Shown here piece by piece: positions 15,698 through 24,131 of a stretch of 64,000 nt of DNA. This DNA is from Imperialibacter sp. EC-SDR9 (lineage in GTDB: Bacteria; Bacteroidota; Bacteroidia; Cytophagales; Cyclobacteriaceae), in assembly GCF_902498805.1 (NCBI RefSeq), contig NZ_LR701573.1:1-64000 (forward strand), read 5' to 3'. A program made the position numbers and the translations under genes. The notes beneath the pieces are model-generated. The model had not been told where the DNA came from, ran no database searches, and saw only the letters and a list, made by a program, of their open reading frames with translations. Numbering within the stretch: position 1 is the stretch's first letter; every line of letters begins with the position of its first letter.

Positions 15698-16704
15698 CTT
15701 TTTACTTTCAGGGATAGAATCATAAAAACAACTAATCCCGTTCCCAGCCACCAACTACCAGAAAGGGCTACAGCGGCGGTGAATACAATCAGGTAATATA
15801 TTGGGAAGAAGACCATGCCCATTCCGAACTTTACGGCGCCGAGAAACTTGTTGTCTTTGATTTTACTTTTCAAGAAACGGGAAAGGAGTGCGAGCACGGG
15901 CCAGTGTAAAGCACGAGCCAGTGGGTTAATTTTTCTTTTCTTTGGTTTGGGTGCAGGTCTTGAGTCGACGTCTATGTTTCTGAAAAATTCAGGCGACGTT
16001 AAATCTACCCCCGAAAGCCCAGCTTCTTCGAACCAAAAATTTTCATTGGCACTGCTGCCAATCTGGATGATCTCCTGCTCCATACCGTCACTCACCGCTT
16101 TGGTAAGCGACAGCAGTCCTTTTTGTTCGCTCTCTTCATAATCTTTCTTGAAATCGAGCACTTTGATCGGTTTGCCGAAACGCATCTGAAACGCCGTATT
16201 GAAATTCCAGTAGTGCTCGTAGTTCAGTCCCACCGGCACAATATAAATTTCCTTTTCAAAGTTAGACTCCTGTGCTGACTGGAATGCAATACGAGCCATC
16301 CCCTTCTTGAGCGGCCTAAGGTTGTGTGCGCAGATCTGATCCCCTTCCGGAAACAGTAGGAGACATCCATTATTTCTCAGTAGCAGACTACAGTTTTTAA
16401 ATACTTCTTCATTTTTACCGAGCGTATCCTTGCCGTCTCGCTGCCTATAGACAGGCCACATATGAAAACCAAAAAGAATTTTTTGTATCAGCCCTTTCTT
16501 GAACACGTCGGAGCGGGTGAGAAAATGAAGCGACCTGGGCTGAAAACAGGCGGGGAGAATGGCATCCAAAAATGAGTTCTGATGATTAGGGGCAAGGATG
16601 ACAGGTGCATTCCTTGGTAAATTTTCGAGACCGGAAACCTTGAAATGGCCGTAAAAAAACCATAGAGCGACCCTAACAATTGGCCGAAAAATGAAATAGA
16701 TCAT
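15694..16704 (-). CDS. 1-acyl-glycerol-3-phosphate acyltransferase-like protein
   Basis: A 336-residue membrane acyltransferase. The catalytic NHQNSFLDAILPA (the HxxxxD box, about 40) and LFPEGDQICAHNLRPLKKG (the glycerol-phosphate-binding FPEG block, about 118) define the PlsC family. A C-terminal extension carries a Lys/Arg/Pro-rich linker and two membrane helices near the end. Similar Bacteroidota proteins are described simply as glycerol acyltransferases; a role in phospholipid or aminolipid acylation is likely. Convergent with purM, with overlapping stop codons. Confidence 0.82.
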   Translation of the reverse strand: MIYFIFRPIVRVALWFFYGHFKVSGLENLPRNAPVILAPNHQNSFLDAILPACFQPRSLHFLTRSDVFKKGLIQKILFGFHMWPVYRQRDGKDTLGKNEEVFKNCSLLLRNNGCLLLFPEGDQICAHNLRPLKKGMARIAFQSAQESNFEKEIYIVPVGLNYEHYWNFNTAFQMRFGKPIKVLDFKKDYEESEQKGLLSLTKAVSDGMEQEIIQIGSSANENFWFEEAGLSGVDLTSPEFFRNIDVDSRPAPKPKKRKINPLARALHWPVLALLSRFLKSKIKDNKFLGAVKFGMGMVFFPIYYLIVFTAAVALSGSWWLGTGLVVFMILSLKVKS

Positions 16705-16719
16705 GTATAACGTTAAAGT

Positions 16720-17613
16720 TTAGTTGGAACGGGACCACAGGTAACTGACGGTCATCCCGGATACCATGTGCCAGATGCCCCACCAGGCGGCAATCAGCGC
16801 CATGCCTCCCAAGCCGTCAAAAAAAGTAAATATGAGCAAAAGTCCCAAGCCCGAGTTTTGAATTCCTGTTTCAATAGCAATCGTACGACGATCAGTGGAA
16901 GTCAAACCGGAAAATCTGGCCAGGGCATAGCCTCCACCCAGGGCAAGCGCATTGTGGATCAATACCAGAATGACGACCAGGTAAATATGGTTGTAAAATA
17001 TTTCGTAGTTGGCGGTAAGGGCTCCAACAACGAATAGCGCAAAGATCCCCAGCGAAACCTTGCGAAATACATTGCCATATTTCAGGCACCATTCCGGGGC
17101 TTTGTGCTTTGCTGTCATGCCTACGATAAGTGGCACGCCAAGTATGATGAATACGGCCGTAAAAACATCTAAAACAGAAAGATCCACTTTTGTAAGCAAC
17201 CTGGCGGTAGGCTCATATTGGCTGGCCCAGAATGATAGATTGATAGGGGTGAAAAGAATAGCACCTACAGTTGAAAATGCGGTGAGGGTGACGGATAGTG
17301 CCACATTGCCTTTGGCCATGAAAGAGAAAAAATTCGAGACATTACCACCAGGACAGGCCGCTACCATGATCATACCCAGAGCAATACTTGGGGCCGGTTC
17401 CCACGCCAGTATGAGAAGAAAAGTCAGAAGAGGAAGGACGAGGAACTGTGAGATGATACCTACAACCGCCGCTTTCGGGTATTGTGCGATTTTTTTAAAA
17501 TCTCCCACCGAAAGCTCAATAGCCACGCTGAACATGATGAAGGCCAGCAGCAAGTTAAGACCCCAGGCAGATCCCTGACTAAAATTAAGATGCACACTAT
17601 CGATCGCTTCCAT
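16720..17613 (-). CDS. Bile acid:sodium symporter (BASS) family transporter
   Basis: A 297-residue protein with eight to ten membrane helices. Family marks include FSVAIELSVGDFKK, AACPGGNVSNFFSFMAKGNVALS (crossing helix with the sodium-site residues, about 84-106) and IETGIQNSGLGLLLIF (about 240). BASS members import organic anions with Na+; bacterial substrates include pantoate, pyruvate and sulfur compounds. Nothing nearby fixes the substrate. It is 15 bases upstream of the acyltransferase gene and may be cotranscribed. Confidence 0.88.
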   Translation of the reverse strand: MEAIDSVHLNFSQGSAWGLNLLLAFIMFSVAIELSVGDFKKIAQYPKAAVVGIISQFLVLPLLTFLLILAWEPAPSIALGMIMVAACPGGNVSNFFSFMAKGNVALSVTLTAFSTVGAILFTPINLSFWASQYEPTARLLTKVDLSVLDVFTAVFIILGVPLIVGMTAKHKAPEWCLKYGNVFRKVSLGIFALFVVGALTANYEIFYNHIYLVVILVLIHNALALGGGYALARFSGLTSTDRRTIAIETGIQNSGLGLLLIFTFFDGLGGMALIAAWWGIWHMVSGMTVSYLWSRSN

Positions 17614-17703
17614 GTATTTTTAATGCAAGGCGAAAGATAGGAAGAAAAATGTTTGTTCGGCTGCTGAGTTAAATGCAGCTTCTTTTTCGACCGCCGGTTT
17701 ATG

Positions 17704-18531
17704 CTAGTTTACACGCATAATAAAGGCTAGCACAAGGTAAGGTGGCCGGTTGTCGTATTGCTGACCTCCCCCAGTAGCGCCAGCAGATGCTCCAACACCG
17801 ATTGAGGAGACAGAAAATGTGCCGGTAAATGAGGAAGAACTTGTCGTGACTGTGTTAGTAGTACTCGGTGAGCCGCCCGGCCCCACCATGCTTTTGCTAG
17901 TGTTCGGGATAATAGAGCGGTATTCTGTGACAGAATAGGGATGGTCATGAGATAACGCAGCTGCATGGGTATGACCAGGGTCGTTTACCCCATGCGAATG
18001 GTTAGGCAGCATGGCCTCGTTAATCGTTATATGGTCAAACCCGCCACCCGGGCCCTTGGAGGGATAGTCTGAACCACCTGGGTTCAGGCCCACAATAAAC
18101 TTGCCCCTTAAATCTGGCGTGCCATGTTGACCATCGCAGAGATACCAGCCAGATGGAAGTGCGTTTGGGTTGCCACTCCACATCACGATGCTTTTGACAG
18201 GAAGAAAACCCAATGAATTCCAAACACCATTGGTGCTATTGTATACACTTATGTTATTTCCGATAGAGTCGTAGTACATCATTCCTGCTTCGGCCGCTAA
18301 CGGGTGGCTTCTATGGTTGGTGCCGTCGTTGTTTCCGGCAGCGTAGTTGGGCAATAGCACACCTTTGTTTTTTTCCTGGACGTCAATGACTACGACTGCA
18401 TCATCGATACCTGTCGGCGTCGCCCCCGTGCCTATGAAAAGGAAATCTGGATTTTGTGCTTTGGTACAAAAACTTATCATAAGGAAGGCAATAATCATTA
18501 ACCAACAATATGGCTTAGTTGTCTCTTTCAT
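17704..18531 (-). CDS. Secreted tail-collar-domain protein, copy 3 of 3
   Basis: A 275-residue protein with an N-terminal signal peptide (WLMIIAFLMISFCTKAQ). A short region of the kind found in Bacteroidota exported proteins follows (KGVLLPNYAAG, AAEAGMMYYDSIGNNISVYN), then a phage tail-collar domain: SIVMWSGNPNALPSGWYLCD and TPDLRGKFIVGL. A His-rich block (LPNHSHGVNDPGHTHAA, SHDHPYS) and a Thr/Ser/Gly-rich stretch precede the conserved end DNRPPYLVLAFIMRVN. It is the last of three tandem paralogues; its start overlaps the preceding stop by four bases. Related microcystin-dependent-like proteins have no firm role; adhesion or surface display is inferred. Confidence 0.8.
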   Translation of the reverse strand: MKETTKPYCWLMIIAFLMISFCTKAQNPDFLFIGTGATPTGIDDAVVVIDVQEKNKGVLLPNYAAGNNDGTNHRSHPLAAEAGMMYYDSIGNNISVYNSTNGVWNSLGFLPVKSIVMWSGNPNALPSGWYLCDGQHGTPDLRGKFIVGLNPGGSDYPSKGPGGGFDHITINEAMLPNHSHGVNDPGHTHAAALSHDHPYSVTEYRSIIPNTSKSMVGPGGSPSTTNTVTTSSSSFTGTFSVSSIGVGASAGATGGGQQYDNRPPYLVLAFIMRVN

Positions 18532-19361
18532 AGCTTCATTATAAAGGCTAATACATAATACGGCGGTCTATTGTCGATGGCCTGACTTGAGCCGGTGTCC
18601 CCCACGGAAATTCCCGTCGCTGAACTGCTAACGTTTACCGTGGTTCCCACCCTCGAGGTTGACTTGGGGTTGTCTACCGGGAGATAGTGAAACCCGGCAA
18701 CAGGTGCAGTGCTTGCGCCTGCGATAACGCCCGTGCTCTTTTCGGCATCGCTGACGGAGAAATCATGGTCGTGAGAACTGGCGGAAAAACCTACAGTGTG
18801 CCTATGATCCGATGAAATGCTGTGCGAATGCGAAGGCATTTCAGCTACCGTGAGTGCATGAAAGGCCCCACCTGCTGTGACGGGATTCAGTGTGGCATAG
18901 TCTCCGGCGTTAGAATAGCCAGCTACAAATTGGCTCCTTAGGTTGGGCGTTGGGATGCCACCTGATGTTACAGCCCCCTGCAGATTATAGGTGTTTCCGT
19001 CGCAGAGCACCCAGCCATCCGGCAAGCTTGAGACATCTCCTCCCCACATGATAACGGTGCCCGAAGGTACCGGAGCAATGTCAGTCCAGATTCCTGCATT
19101 CGAGTATGCAAGAAACCCAGAGGACTTGTTATATACCAGCAGGCCATCAGTGGGCGTAGGGATTGGTTTGGGGTCACTGCTTAAGTCAACCCGTGGAATG
19201 AGCACTCCTTTATTAATACTGGATACCCTTTCCCCGACTTGAAAAGCCGCCGACGGCTTTGGGTTGGTAGTCCCTATGGCTGCGCCTTGTCGGCCAAAGG
19301 CGTATTGCGTAAATGGCACTGTAATTGCAAAAAGTAAAACAATCTTAGCTGGAAACTTCAT
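18528..19361 (-). CDS. Secreted tail-collar-domain protein, copy 2 of 3
   Basis: A 277-residue paralogue with the same plan: signal peptide (FPAKIVLLFAITVPFTQYAFG), the KGVLIPRVDLSSDPKPIPTP head, TVIMWGGDVSSLPDGWVLCD and TPNLRSQFVAGYSNAGDYAT of the tail-collar fold, His-rich SHSHSISSDHRHTVGF and SHDHDFSVSD, and the shared end DNRPPYYVLAFIMKL. It lies two bases from copy 1 and overlaps copy 3 by four bases, so the three form one transcript. The His pairs spaced HxH recall the metal-binding histidines of the T4 short tail fibre receptor-binding domain. Confidence 0.8.
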   Translation of the reverse strand: MKFPAKIVLLFAITVPFTQYAFGRQGAAIGTTNPKPSAAFQVGERVSSINKGVLIPRVDLSSDPKPIPTPTDGLLVYNKSSGFLAYSNAGIWTDIAPVPSGTVIMWGGDVSSLPDGWVLCDGNTYNLQGAVTSGGIPTPNLRSQFVAGYSNAGDYATLNPVTAGGAFHALTVAEMPSHSHSISSDHRHTVGFSASSHDHDFSVSDAEKSTGVIAGASTAPVAGFHYLPVDNPKSTSRVGTTVNVSSSATGISVGDTGSSQAIDNRPPYYVLAFIMKL

Positions 19362-19363
19362 AA

Positions 19364-20194
19364 CTATAATTTCATGATGTAAACAAGAACATAGAAAGGT
19401 GGGCGATTGTCGAACGCAGCACCCGACCCATTGTTTTGCAATGAAATGTTTGAACTAGCGGGATCCATTGATGCGGTGAAGGAGCCGTTGCCAGTAGTGA
19501 CGTCATAGTCAACAGTAGTACCACCGTCTCTATAGGCGATGGTGGAGAGATGATCGTCGGCCCGACCGAAAGTTGCTCCAAAGCTACTGGAGCTGTAGCT
19601 GATAGTGTGCGTATGACTTGTGTTTGCAGGCAGTGTGACGGTATGGTTGTGACCTGGGTCAGTAATGGTGTGAGTGTGGCTTGGCAAGTTATCTACCCCA
19701 AGTGCTACTGATGCTTGTCCCCCTGGTGCTTTAATGGCCGCATAGTCTCCTGACCCTGAGTAGCCAACCACGAACTTCTCTTTCAGGTTCGGTCTTCCAT
19801 TTTGTCCATCGCAAAGGGCCCAGCCAGCCATGTGCCCCGTTCCCAAACCAGTGCCAAGGTTAAAGGAAGCAGAGATGTTGGTTGAGTACCACATCGTAAT
19901 TGTTCCCGCTGGAACCGGCTTCATTGCCTCCCAGCCGCTGCGGCCGTTATAGTAGTAATAGCAGTGTTGTTCGATGTCAAATACAATCAATCCATTGGCG
20001 GGGCTGGGTATTGCAGCCCGCTGTCCGGAAGTAAGCCGGGGAAGTAAAATGCCCTTGTCTGACCCAATATTCAAAAGCGCATTGTCGGAGCTCAAGGCGT
20101 TCCCTATGTTAACTTCCTGCCCGTAGAACGTTTGTGGAAAAAAATATGTAAATATTATAATACCCGATATGAGGCTATTTTTTCTGGATAGCAT
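19364..20194 (-). CDS. Secreted tail-collar-domain protein, copy 1 of 3
   Basis: A 276-residue paralogue and first gene of the trio. Signal peptide MLSRKNSLISGIIIFTYFFP, then KGILLPRLTSGQRAAIPSPA and YYYYNGRSGWEAM, a widespread Bacteroidota module, then TITMWYSTN, MAGWALCDGQNGRPNLKEKF of the collar domain, SHTHTITDPGHNHTVTL, SHTHTISYSSSS, and DNRPPFYVLVYIMKL. It has a unique insert (NISASFNLGTGLGTGH) between MW and GW. No phage genes flank it. The 203-base gap upstream to era should contain the promoter, but I see no exact -7 box. Confidence 0.8.
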   Translation of the reverse strand: MLSRKNSLISGIIIFTYFFPQTFYGQEVNIGNALSSDNALLNIGSDKGILLPRLTSGQRAAIPSPANGLIVFDIEQHCYYYYNGRSGWEAMKPVPAGTITMWYSTNISASFNLGTGLGTGHMAGWALCDGQNGRPNLKEKFVVGYSGSGDYAAIKAPGGQASVALGVDNLPSHTHTITDPGHNHTVTLPANTSHTHTISYSSSSFGATFGRADDHLSTIAYRDGGTTVDYDVTTGNGSFTASMDPASSNISLQNNGSGAAFDNRPPFYVLVYIMKL

Positions 20195-20397
20195 TGGTTA
20201 TTCCTGTTTGAGCAAGTGCTTAAAATAGGAATAATTTATAAAATGGAAAAGCTGATAGTTTTATTATGTTGGATAAGGGCAATCTTTTTCTGTTTGTTGG
20301 TAGGAGAGAAAGATTTTTGGGAATCTATTTTTGGTGAATTATGACTGACTTTCCATAGCTCAAAAGCATGCGGTAGAAGTCGTTTTTTGGCCGGGAT

Positions 20398-21312
20398 TCA
20401 ATCCACATAGCCAAACCTTTTCAATTTGAGCTTATTTTGCCGCCAGTCTTTTTCAACCCTCACATAGGTTTCGAGGTGAACCTGCTTGCCGAAGAATGCT
20501 TCCATGTCCTTCCTAGCCTCTATACCAACTTTTTTCAGTGCCAACCCCCCATGACCAATAATGATCGCCCTTTGCGTAGCTCGCTCAACAAAAATCTCGG
20601 CCATTACACGGATAATTTTTTCTTCCTCCTTAAATGAAGCAATAATTACTTCGCAGCTATAGGGCACTTCCTTTTTGTAGTTCAGGAATATTTTCTCTCG
20701 GATGATTTCCGAGGCAAAAAACCGCTCGGTGCGGTCTGTCATTTCATCGTCAGGGAAATACGGTGGGTGGACAGGCAGTTTTTCTAATATCTGGTCGAAC
20801 AGTGGCTCCAGGTTGGTCTTGTCGAGGGCGGAGATGCAGAGAATAGGGATATCACCCGAAAACTCTTTGAAGTAGGTTACTTTGTCCTCCAGCTGGCTAC
20901 CTTTGGACTTGTCGATTTTGTTGATCACAAAAAGGGCCGGTACACCACTCTTCCTCAGCAGCTCCAGAATTTCTACGTTGTCTCCATCCATTTTGTCGCC
21001 AAGCTCGACAACAAAAAGGATCATATCGGCATCTTCCAGCGACTGGTACACAAAACGCATCATTGCCTCCTGCAATTCATACTGAGGCTTCATTACCCCG
21101 GGTGTGTCGGAGTACACTATCTGAAAATCTTTACCTGTCAGAATGCCAAAAATGCGGTGGCGGGTAGTTTGGGCTTTGGCAGTGATGATGGAGAGGCGCT
21201 CGCCAATGAGGGCGTTCATCAGGGTAGATTTGCCCACGTTGGGTTTGCCGATGATGGACACAAATCCCGAGCGGAACTCTTTTGATGGCGGTTCAGTAGA
21301 TTTTTTTGACAT
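20398..21312 (-). CDS. era: GTPase Era
   Basis: A 304-residue GTPase that assists 16S rRNA maturation and 30S assembly. G1 GKPNVGKSTLMNAL (about 22-35), G2 at TTRHRIFGI, G3 DTPGVMKP, G4 NKID and G5 SALDK are all present. A C-terminal KH domain follows with VIIASFKEEEKIIRVMAEIF and the RAIIIGHGGLALKKVGIEAR RNA-binding loop. The length is standard. It is divergent from tRNA-fMet and der, which places two ribosome-assembly GTPases within 1.3 kb. Confidence 0.96.
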   Translation of the reverse strand: MSKKSTEPPSKEFRSGFVSIIGKPNVGKSTLMNALIGERLSIITAKAQTTRHRIFGILTGKDFQIVYSDTPGVMKPQYELQEAMMRFVYQSLEDADMILFVVELGDKMDGDNVEILELLRKSGVPALFVINKIDKSKGSQLEDKVTYFKEFSGDIPILCISALDKTNLEPLFDQILEKLPVHPPYFPDDEMTDRTERFFASEIIREKIFLNYKKEVPYSCEVIIASFKEEEKIIRVMAEIFVERATQRAIIIGHGGLALKKVGIEARKDMEAFFGKQVHLETYVRVEKDWRQNKLKLKRFGYVD

Positions 21313-21338
21313 TCTTTTGAATTATTCTATAAAGGTAC

Positions 21339-21369
21339 TTGTTTTTGCTTAAAAGCTGCCTTACATTTG
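21339..21369 (+). promoter_or_regulatory. Promoter of tRNA-fMet
   Basis: TTG (21339-21341), 20 bases, TACATTTG (21362-21369), a good -33/-7 pair, 20 bases before the tRNA. Confidence 0.75.
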
Positions 21370-21389
21370 TAGCCCTTTAACAAACATAT

Positions 21390-21462
21390 CGCGGGGTGGA
21401 GCAGTTGGTAGCTCGTCGGGCTCATAACCCGAAGGCCACAGGTTCGAGTCCTGTCCCCGCTA
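21390..21462 (+). tRNA. Initiator tRNA-fMet (CAT)
   Basis: A 73-nt cloverleaf: acceptor CGCGGGG/CCCCGCT with an unpaired first position (C1 against T72), a D-arm GAGC-AGTTGGTA-GCTC, anticodon arm TCGGG-CTCATAA-CCCGA and T-arm ACAGG-TTCGAGT-CCTGT. The 1:72 mismatch and the three G-C pairs next to the anticodon loop mark it as the initiator rather than elongator tRNA. CCA is not encoded. Confidence 0.95.
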
Positions 21463-21464
21463 CT

Positions 21465-21500
21465 AACAAGGCCTCAGCGCACGCTGAGGCCTTTTTGTTA
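21465..21500 (+). terminator. Intrinsic terminator after tRNA-fMet
   Basis: Stem AAGGCCTCAGCG (21468-21479) and CGCTGAGGCCTT (21482-21493) with a two-base nominal loop, followed by TTTG. It starts within six bases of the tRNA end. Confidence 0.9.
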
Positions 21501-21635
21501 TGCGTTGTTATAGAAGTGAAAAAGCCGGAGGAGCTTTTTTGAATTATTATGACGAATTTTACCAATAATATTTGTTTTCAGCGGAGCCGTCGTGGCTGAT
21601 TTCCTCATTCATTATTACTAATCTTTTACTTTCCA

Positions 21636-22946
21636 GTGGCAAATATCGTAGCAATTGTAGGCAGGCCCAATGTGGGCAAATCCACTTTCTTCAACAGACT
21701 GATTGAGAAGAAGAAGGCCATTATGGACAACGAACCCGGCGTGACCAGGGATCGCCACTATGGCTACGCCGAGTGGATTGGTAAATATTTTACGGTGATT
21801 GATACCGGCGGGTATGTTGTTGGCTCCGACGACATTTTCGAATCAGCCATCCGGGAACAGGTAGTGGAAGCGCTCGAAGAAGCATCGGTTATCCTGTTCA
21901 TGGTTGACTGCGGTGAGGGCGTTACACCATGGGACAGAGACTTTGCCAACGTAGTGAGAAGTGTGAACAAGCCCGTGCTGCTGGTGGCTAACAAAGCCGA
22001 TAACACTGAACGAATTTTTGCTGCGAATGAGTTTTACGAGCTGGGACTGGGAGAACACATGTTCCCGATTTCTTCCAATAGCGGTTCAGGCACCGGCGAG
22101 TTGCTGGATGAAGTGGTAAAGCATTTTGAGGAAGATGGCGACGAAGATCCAGGCAAGGACATTCCTCGCATCGCCATTCTGGGAAGGCCCAATGTAGGCA
22201 AATCTTCGTTCCTCAATATGTTGGTTGGCAAGGATCGCACCATCGTAACCAACGTGGCGGGCACCACCCGTGACGCTATCGACACACGGTATACCCTTTT
22301 TAACAAGGATTTTATTCTGACAGATACCGCTGGTATTCGCAAGAAAGCCAAGGTGAAGGAAGACATTGAATTCTTCTCTGTGTTGCGATCCATTCAGGCC
22401 CTTCAGGACAGCGACGTGAGTATTGTCATGATCGATGCAACACTTGGTCTGGAAGCGCAGGACATGAGCATTATCAACCTGGCCCACAAGTACAAAAAGG
22501 GCATCATGATCATGGTGAACAAGTGGGATCTGGTGGAGAAGGACGAGAAAACCGCCGACAAGTTTACCAAAGCCATGATAGAAAAGCTTGGTGACATGGC
22601 GTATGTGCCCATCATATTCACGTCTGTAGTAACCAAGAAGAGAATTTTTCAGGCGATTGAGCTGGCCATGGAAATCCACGAGAACCGAATAAAAAAGGTT
22701 CCAACCTCCAAGCTGAACGATATTATGTTAAAGGAGATAGAAAAATTTCCTCCTCCGTCTGTCAAAAGCAAAATTATCAACATCAAATACATCACGCAGC
22801 TTCCGACAAAGACGCCCTCTTTTGCCTTTTTCTGTAGCAACCCGCAGTACATCAAAGAATCCTATCAGCGGTATTTGATTAATAAGCTGCGTGGCCACTT
22901 TGGCTTTACCGGCTCACCCATCACGTTGTTTTTCAGACAGAAATAG
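21636..22946 (+). CDS. der: Ribosome-assembly GTPase Der (EngA)
   Basis: A 436-residue protein with two tandem GTPase domains and a C-terminal KH-like domain, required for 50S assembly. The first P-loop is GRPNVGKSTFFNRL (about 8-21) with NKAD, the second GRPNVGKSSFLNML (about 180) with DTAGIRKKAKV and NKWDLV. The end GHFGFTGSPITLFFRQK is the classic Der terminus. The start is a GTG at 21636 that gives the exact family N-terminus MANIVAIVGRP. Both GTPase domains look intact. Confidence 0.96.
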   Translation: MANIVAIVGRPNVGKSTFFNRLIEKKKAIMDNEPGVTRDRHYGYAEWIGKYFTVIDTGGYVVGSDDIFESAIREQVVEALEEASVILFMVDCGEGVTPWDRDFANVVRSVNKPVLLVANKADNTERIFAANEFYELGLGEHMFPISSNSGSGTGELLDEVVKHFEEDGDEDPGKDIPRIAILGRPNVGKSSFLNMLVGKDRTIVTNVAGTTRDAIDTRYTLFNKDFILTDTAGIRKKAKVKEDIEFFSVLRSIQALQDSDVSIVMIDATLGLEAQDMSIINLAHKYKKGIMIMVNKWDLVEKDEKTADKFTKAMIEKLGDMAYVPIIFTSVVTKKRIFQAIELAMEIHENRIKKVPTSKLNDIMLKEIEKFPPPSVKSKIINIKYITQLPTKTPSFAFFCSNPQYIKESYQRYLINKLRGHFGFTGSPITLFFRQK

Positions 22947-22960
22947 GGTATTTTTATTCT

Positions 22961-23314
22961 ATGAAGAAGTTGTTAGCAATACTTTTCGTCGCTTTCACGA
23001 TCAGCTCGTGCAGCGACCGACGTGACGATAATCGGTTCAGTATAACTGTAGAAGCCAGCACCGACGAAATTGAGGATATCATCAACGAAGCCCTCAACGA
23101 CGTGGAGAAATCGCTCGACGATGCCATGGATGATGTGGAGGAGATCAGGATCGATCTGGAGGATGGGCTCGACGATATCGTGATTAAAGTAGACGTGTCA
23201 GACAGAGATGTGCGAAAAATAAGAGAGCAAATCAGGAAAGAGCTTCGCAACATCCATCGTGATTTAAAGGATGTGAAAATCACCATTGAAAGAGACGTAG
23301 AAGACTTACCTTAA
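22961..23314 (+). CDS. Small acidic lipoprotein
   Basis: A 117-residue predicted lipoprotein with signal MKKLLAILFVAFTISSCSD (Cys17). The mature part is a highly charged heptad-like helix: an Asp/Glu-rich half (about 35-75) and a more basic half (VRKIREQIRKELRNIHRDLK), likely a helical hairpin or coiled coil. I do not recognise a family. It is 14 bases after der and six bases before the SprT-like gene, so it may be carried on the same transcript. Function unknown; the C-terminal part could bind its own acidic half. Confidence 0.7.
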   Translation: MKKLLAILFVAFTISSCSDRRDDNRFSITVEASTDEIEDIINEALNDVEKSLDDAMDDVEEIRIDLEDGLDDIVIKVDVSDRDVRKIREQIRKELRNIHRDLKDVKITIERDVEDLP

Positions 23315-23320
23315 GCCCGC

Positions 23321-23923
23321 TTGCAATCACAGTTTGCAGTTTTCGAAAAATACCTGCCGCCAAAGGCTTCCCGATATTGCTTTGACCTTTGGGTGAAGCA
23401 TGGCTTTACACTGAAGGTGGTTAAAGGCCGCTCCACCAAGCTGGGTGACTTCCGGTTCAACAAAGGCAAGAAGCCCATTATTACGGTCAATCAAGACCTC
23501 AATCCCTACGCATTTACAGTAACCTACCTGCACGAGGTAGCTCACCTGCAGGCTTTTGAAAAGTATGGCCGACGAATAGCCCCTCATGGCACCGAATGGA
23601 AAAACACTTTTAAGGAAGTGCTGTTTCCTATGGTGGAAGCGGGAGCATTTCCTGATGAGCTGGGACTGAAACTGCGCCGCCACCTGGCCAACCCCAAAGC
23701 CGCTTCCTGCTCCGACCCCGCCCTGATGATGGCCCTTTCCAAATACGATGTGCACAAAAGCGGCATATTGCTGGCAGAGCTTGTCATTGGAGAAGAGTTT
23801 TTGCTGGAGTCCCGTCATTTCAAAAAAGAAGGGAAGAAACGCACCCGCTCTATTTGCCTGGAAATGAAGACAGGTAGAAAGTACTTGATTTCCGAGGTGG
23901 CGAGGGTGGAGAGAGTGAACTAG
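23321..23923 (+). CDS. SprT-like zinc metalloprotein
   Basis: A 200-residue protein with the SprT domain: KPIITVNQDLNPYAFTVTYL then HEVAHLQAF (the HExxH zinc site, about 71-75), and a third ligand region HGTEWKNTFKEV. The eukaryotic SPRTN relatives cleave DNA-protein crosslinks; bacterial SprT is poorly known. The C-terminal part (RSICLEMKTGRKYLISEVARVERV) resembles the trailing beta ribbon but has no clear Cys4 zinc ribbon. Its start is a TTG at 23321, as the stop of the preceding gene is just upstream and no ATG fits. Confidence in the domain is high, in the role low. Confidence 0.82.
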   Translation: MQSQFAVFEKYLPPKASRYCFDLWVKHGFTLKVVKGRSTKLGDFRFNKGKKPIITVNQDLNPYAFTVTYLHEVAHLQAFEKYGRRIAPHGTEWKNTFKEVLFPMVEAGAFPDELGLKLRRHLANPKAASCSDPALMMALSKYDVHKSGILLAELVIGEEFLLESRHFKKEGKKRTRSICLEMKTGRKYLISEVARVERVN

Positions 23924-24018
23924 CAAAATGACAATATTTCGAAAGACGAAAGTCATTGTTTGTAATTGATTGAAAGCTCTAAAGTTTATCGAGTATTGAT
24001 TACTTTATAAGCGACATT

Positions 24019-24042
24019 TCAAATTTTATAAATGAAATTTGA
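24019..24042. promoter_or_regulatory. Inverted repeat before the three-gene cassette
   Basis: TCAAATTT (24019-24026) and AAATTTGA (24035-24042) are complementary with an eight-base spacer. It lies about 90 bases before the first gene of the AT-rich cassette, where an operator would be placed. Role inferred only. Confidence 0.35.
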
Positions 24043-24131
24043 TCGGAATAAAGAATGGATGAGGGGTTCTCACATCAATTTTTATTTACCACTGTTTTTT
24101 TAAGTGGATTTTGTGCTAAATTTATTTTTCT

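Noticed and set aside
17704-20194. Remnant prophage
   Set aside because: The tail-collar proteins have export signals and no integrase, portal, capsid, tail tape or lysis genes are near. The Xer gene at 5209 is housekeeping.
22086-22679. Long minus-strand open frames opposite der
   Set aside because: Both lie against intact GTPase motifs and show no coding character of their own.
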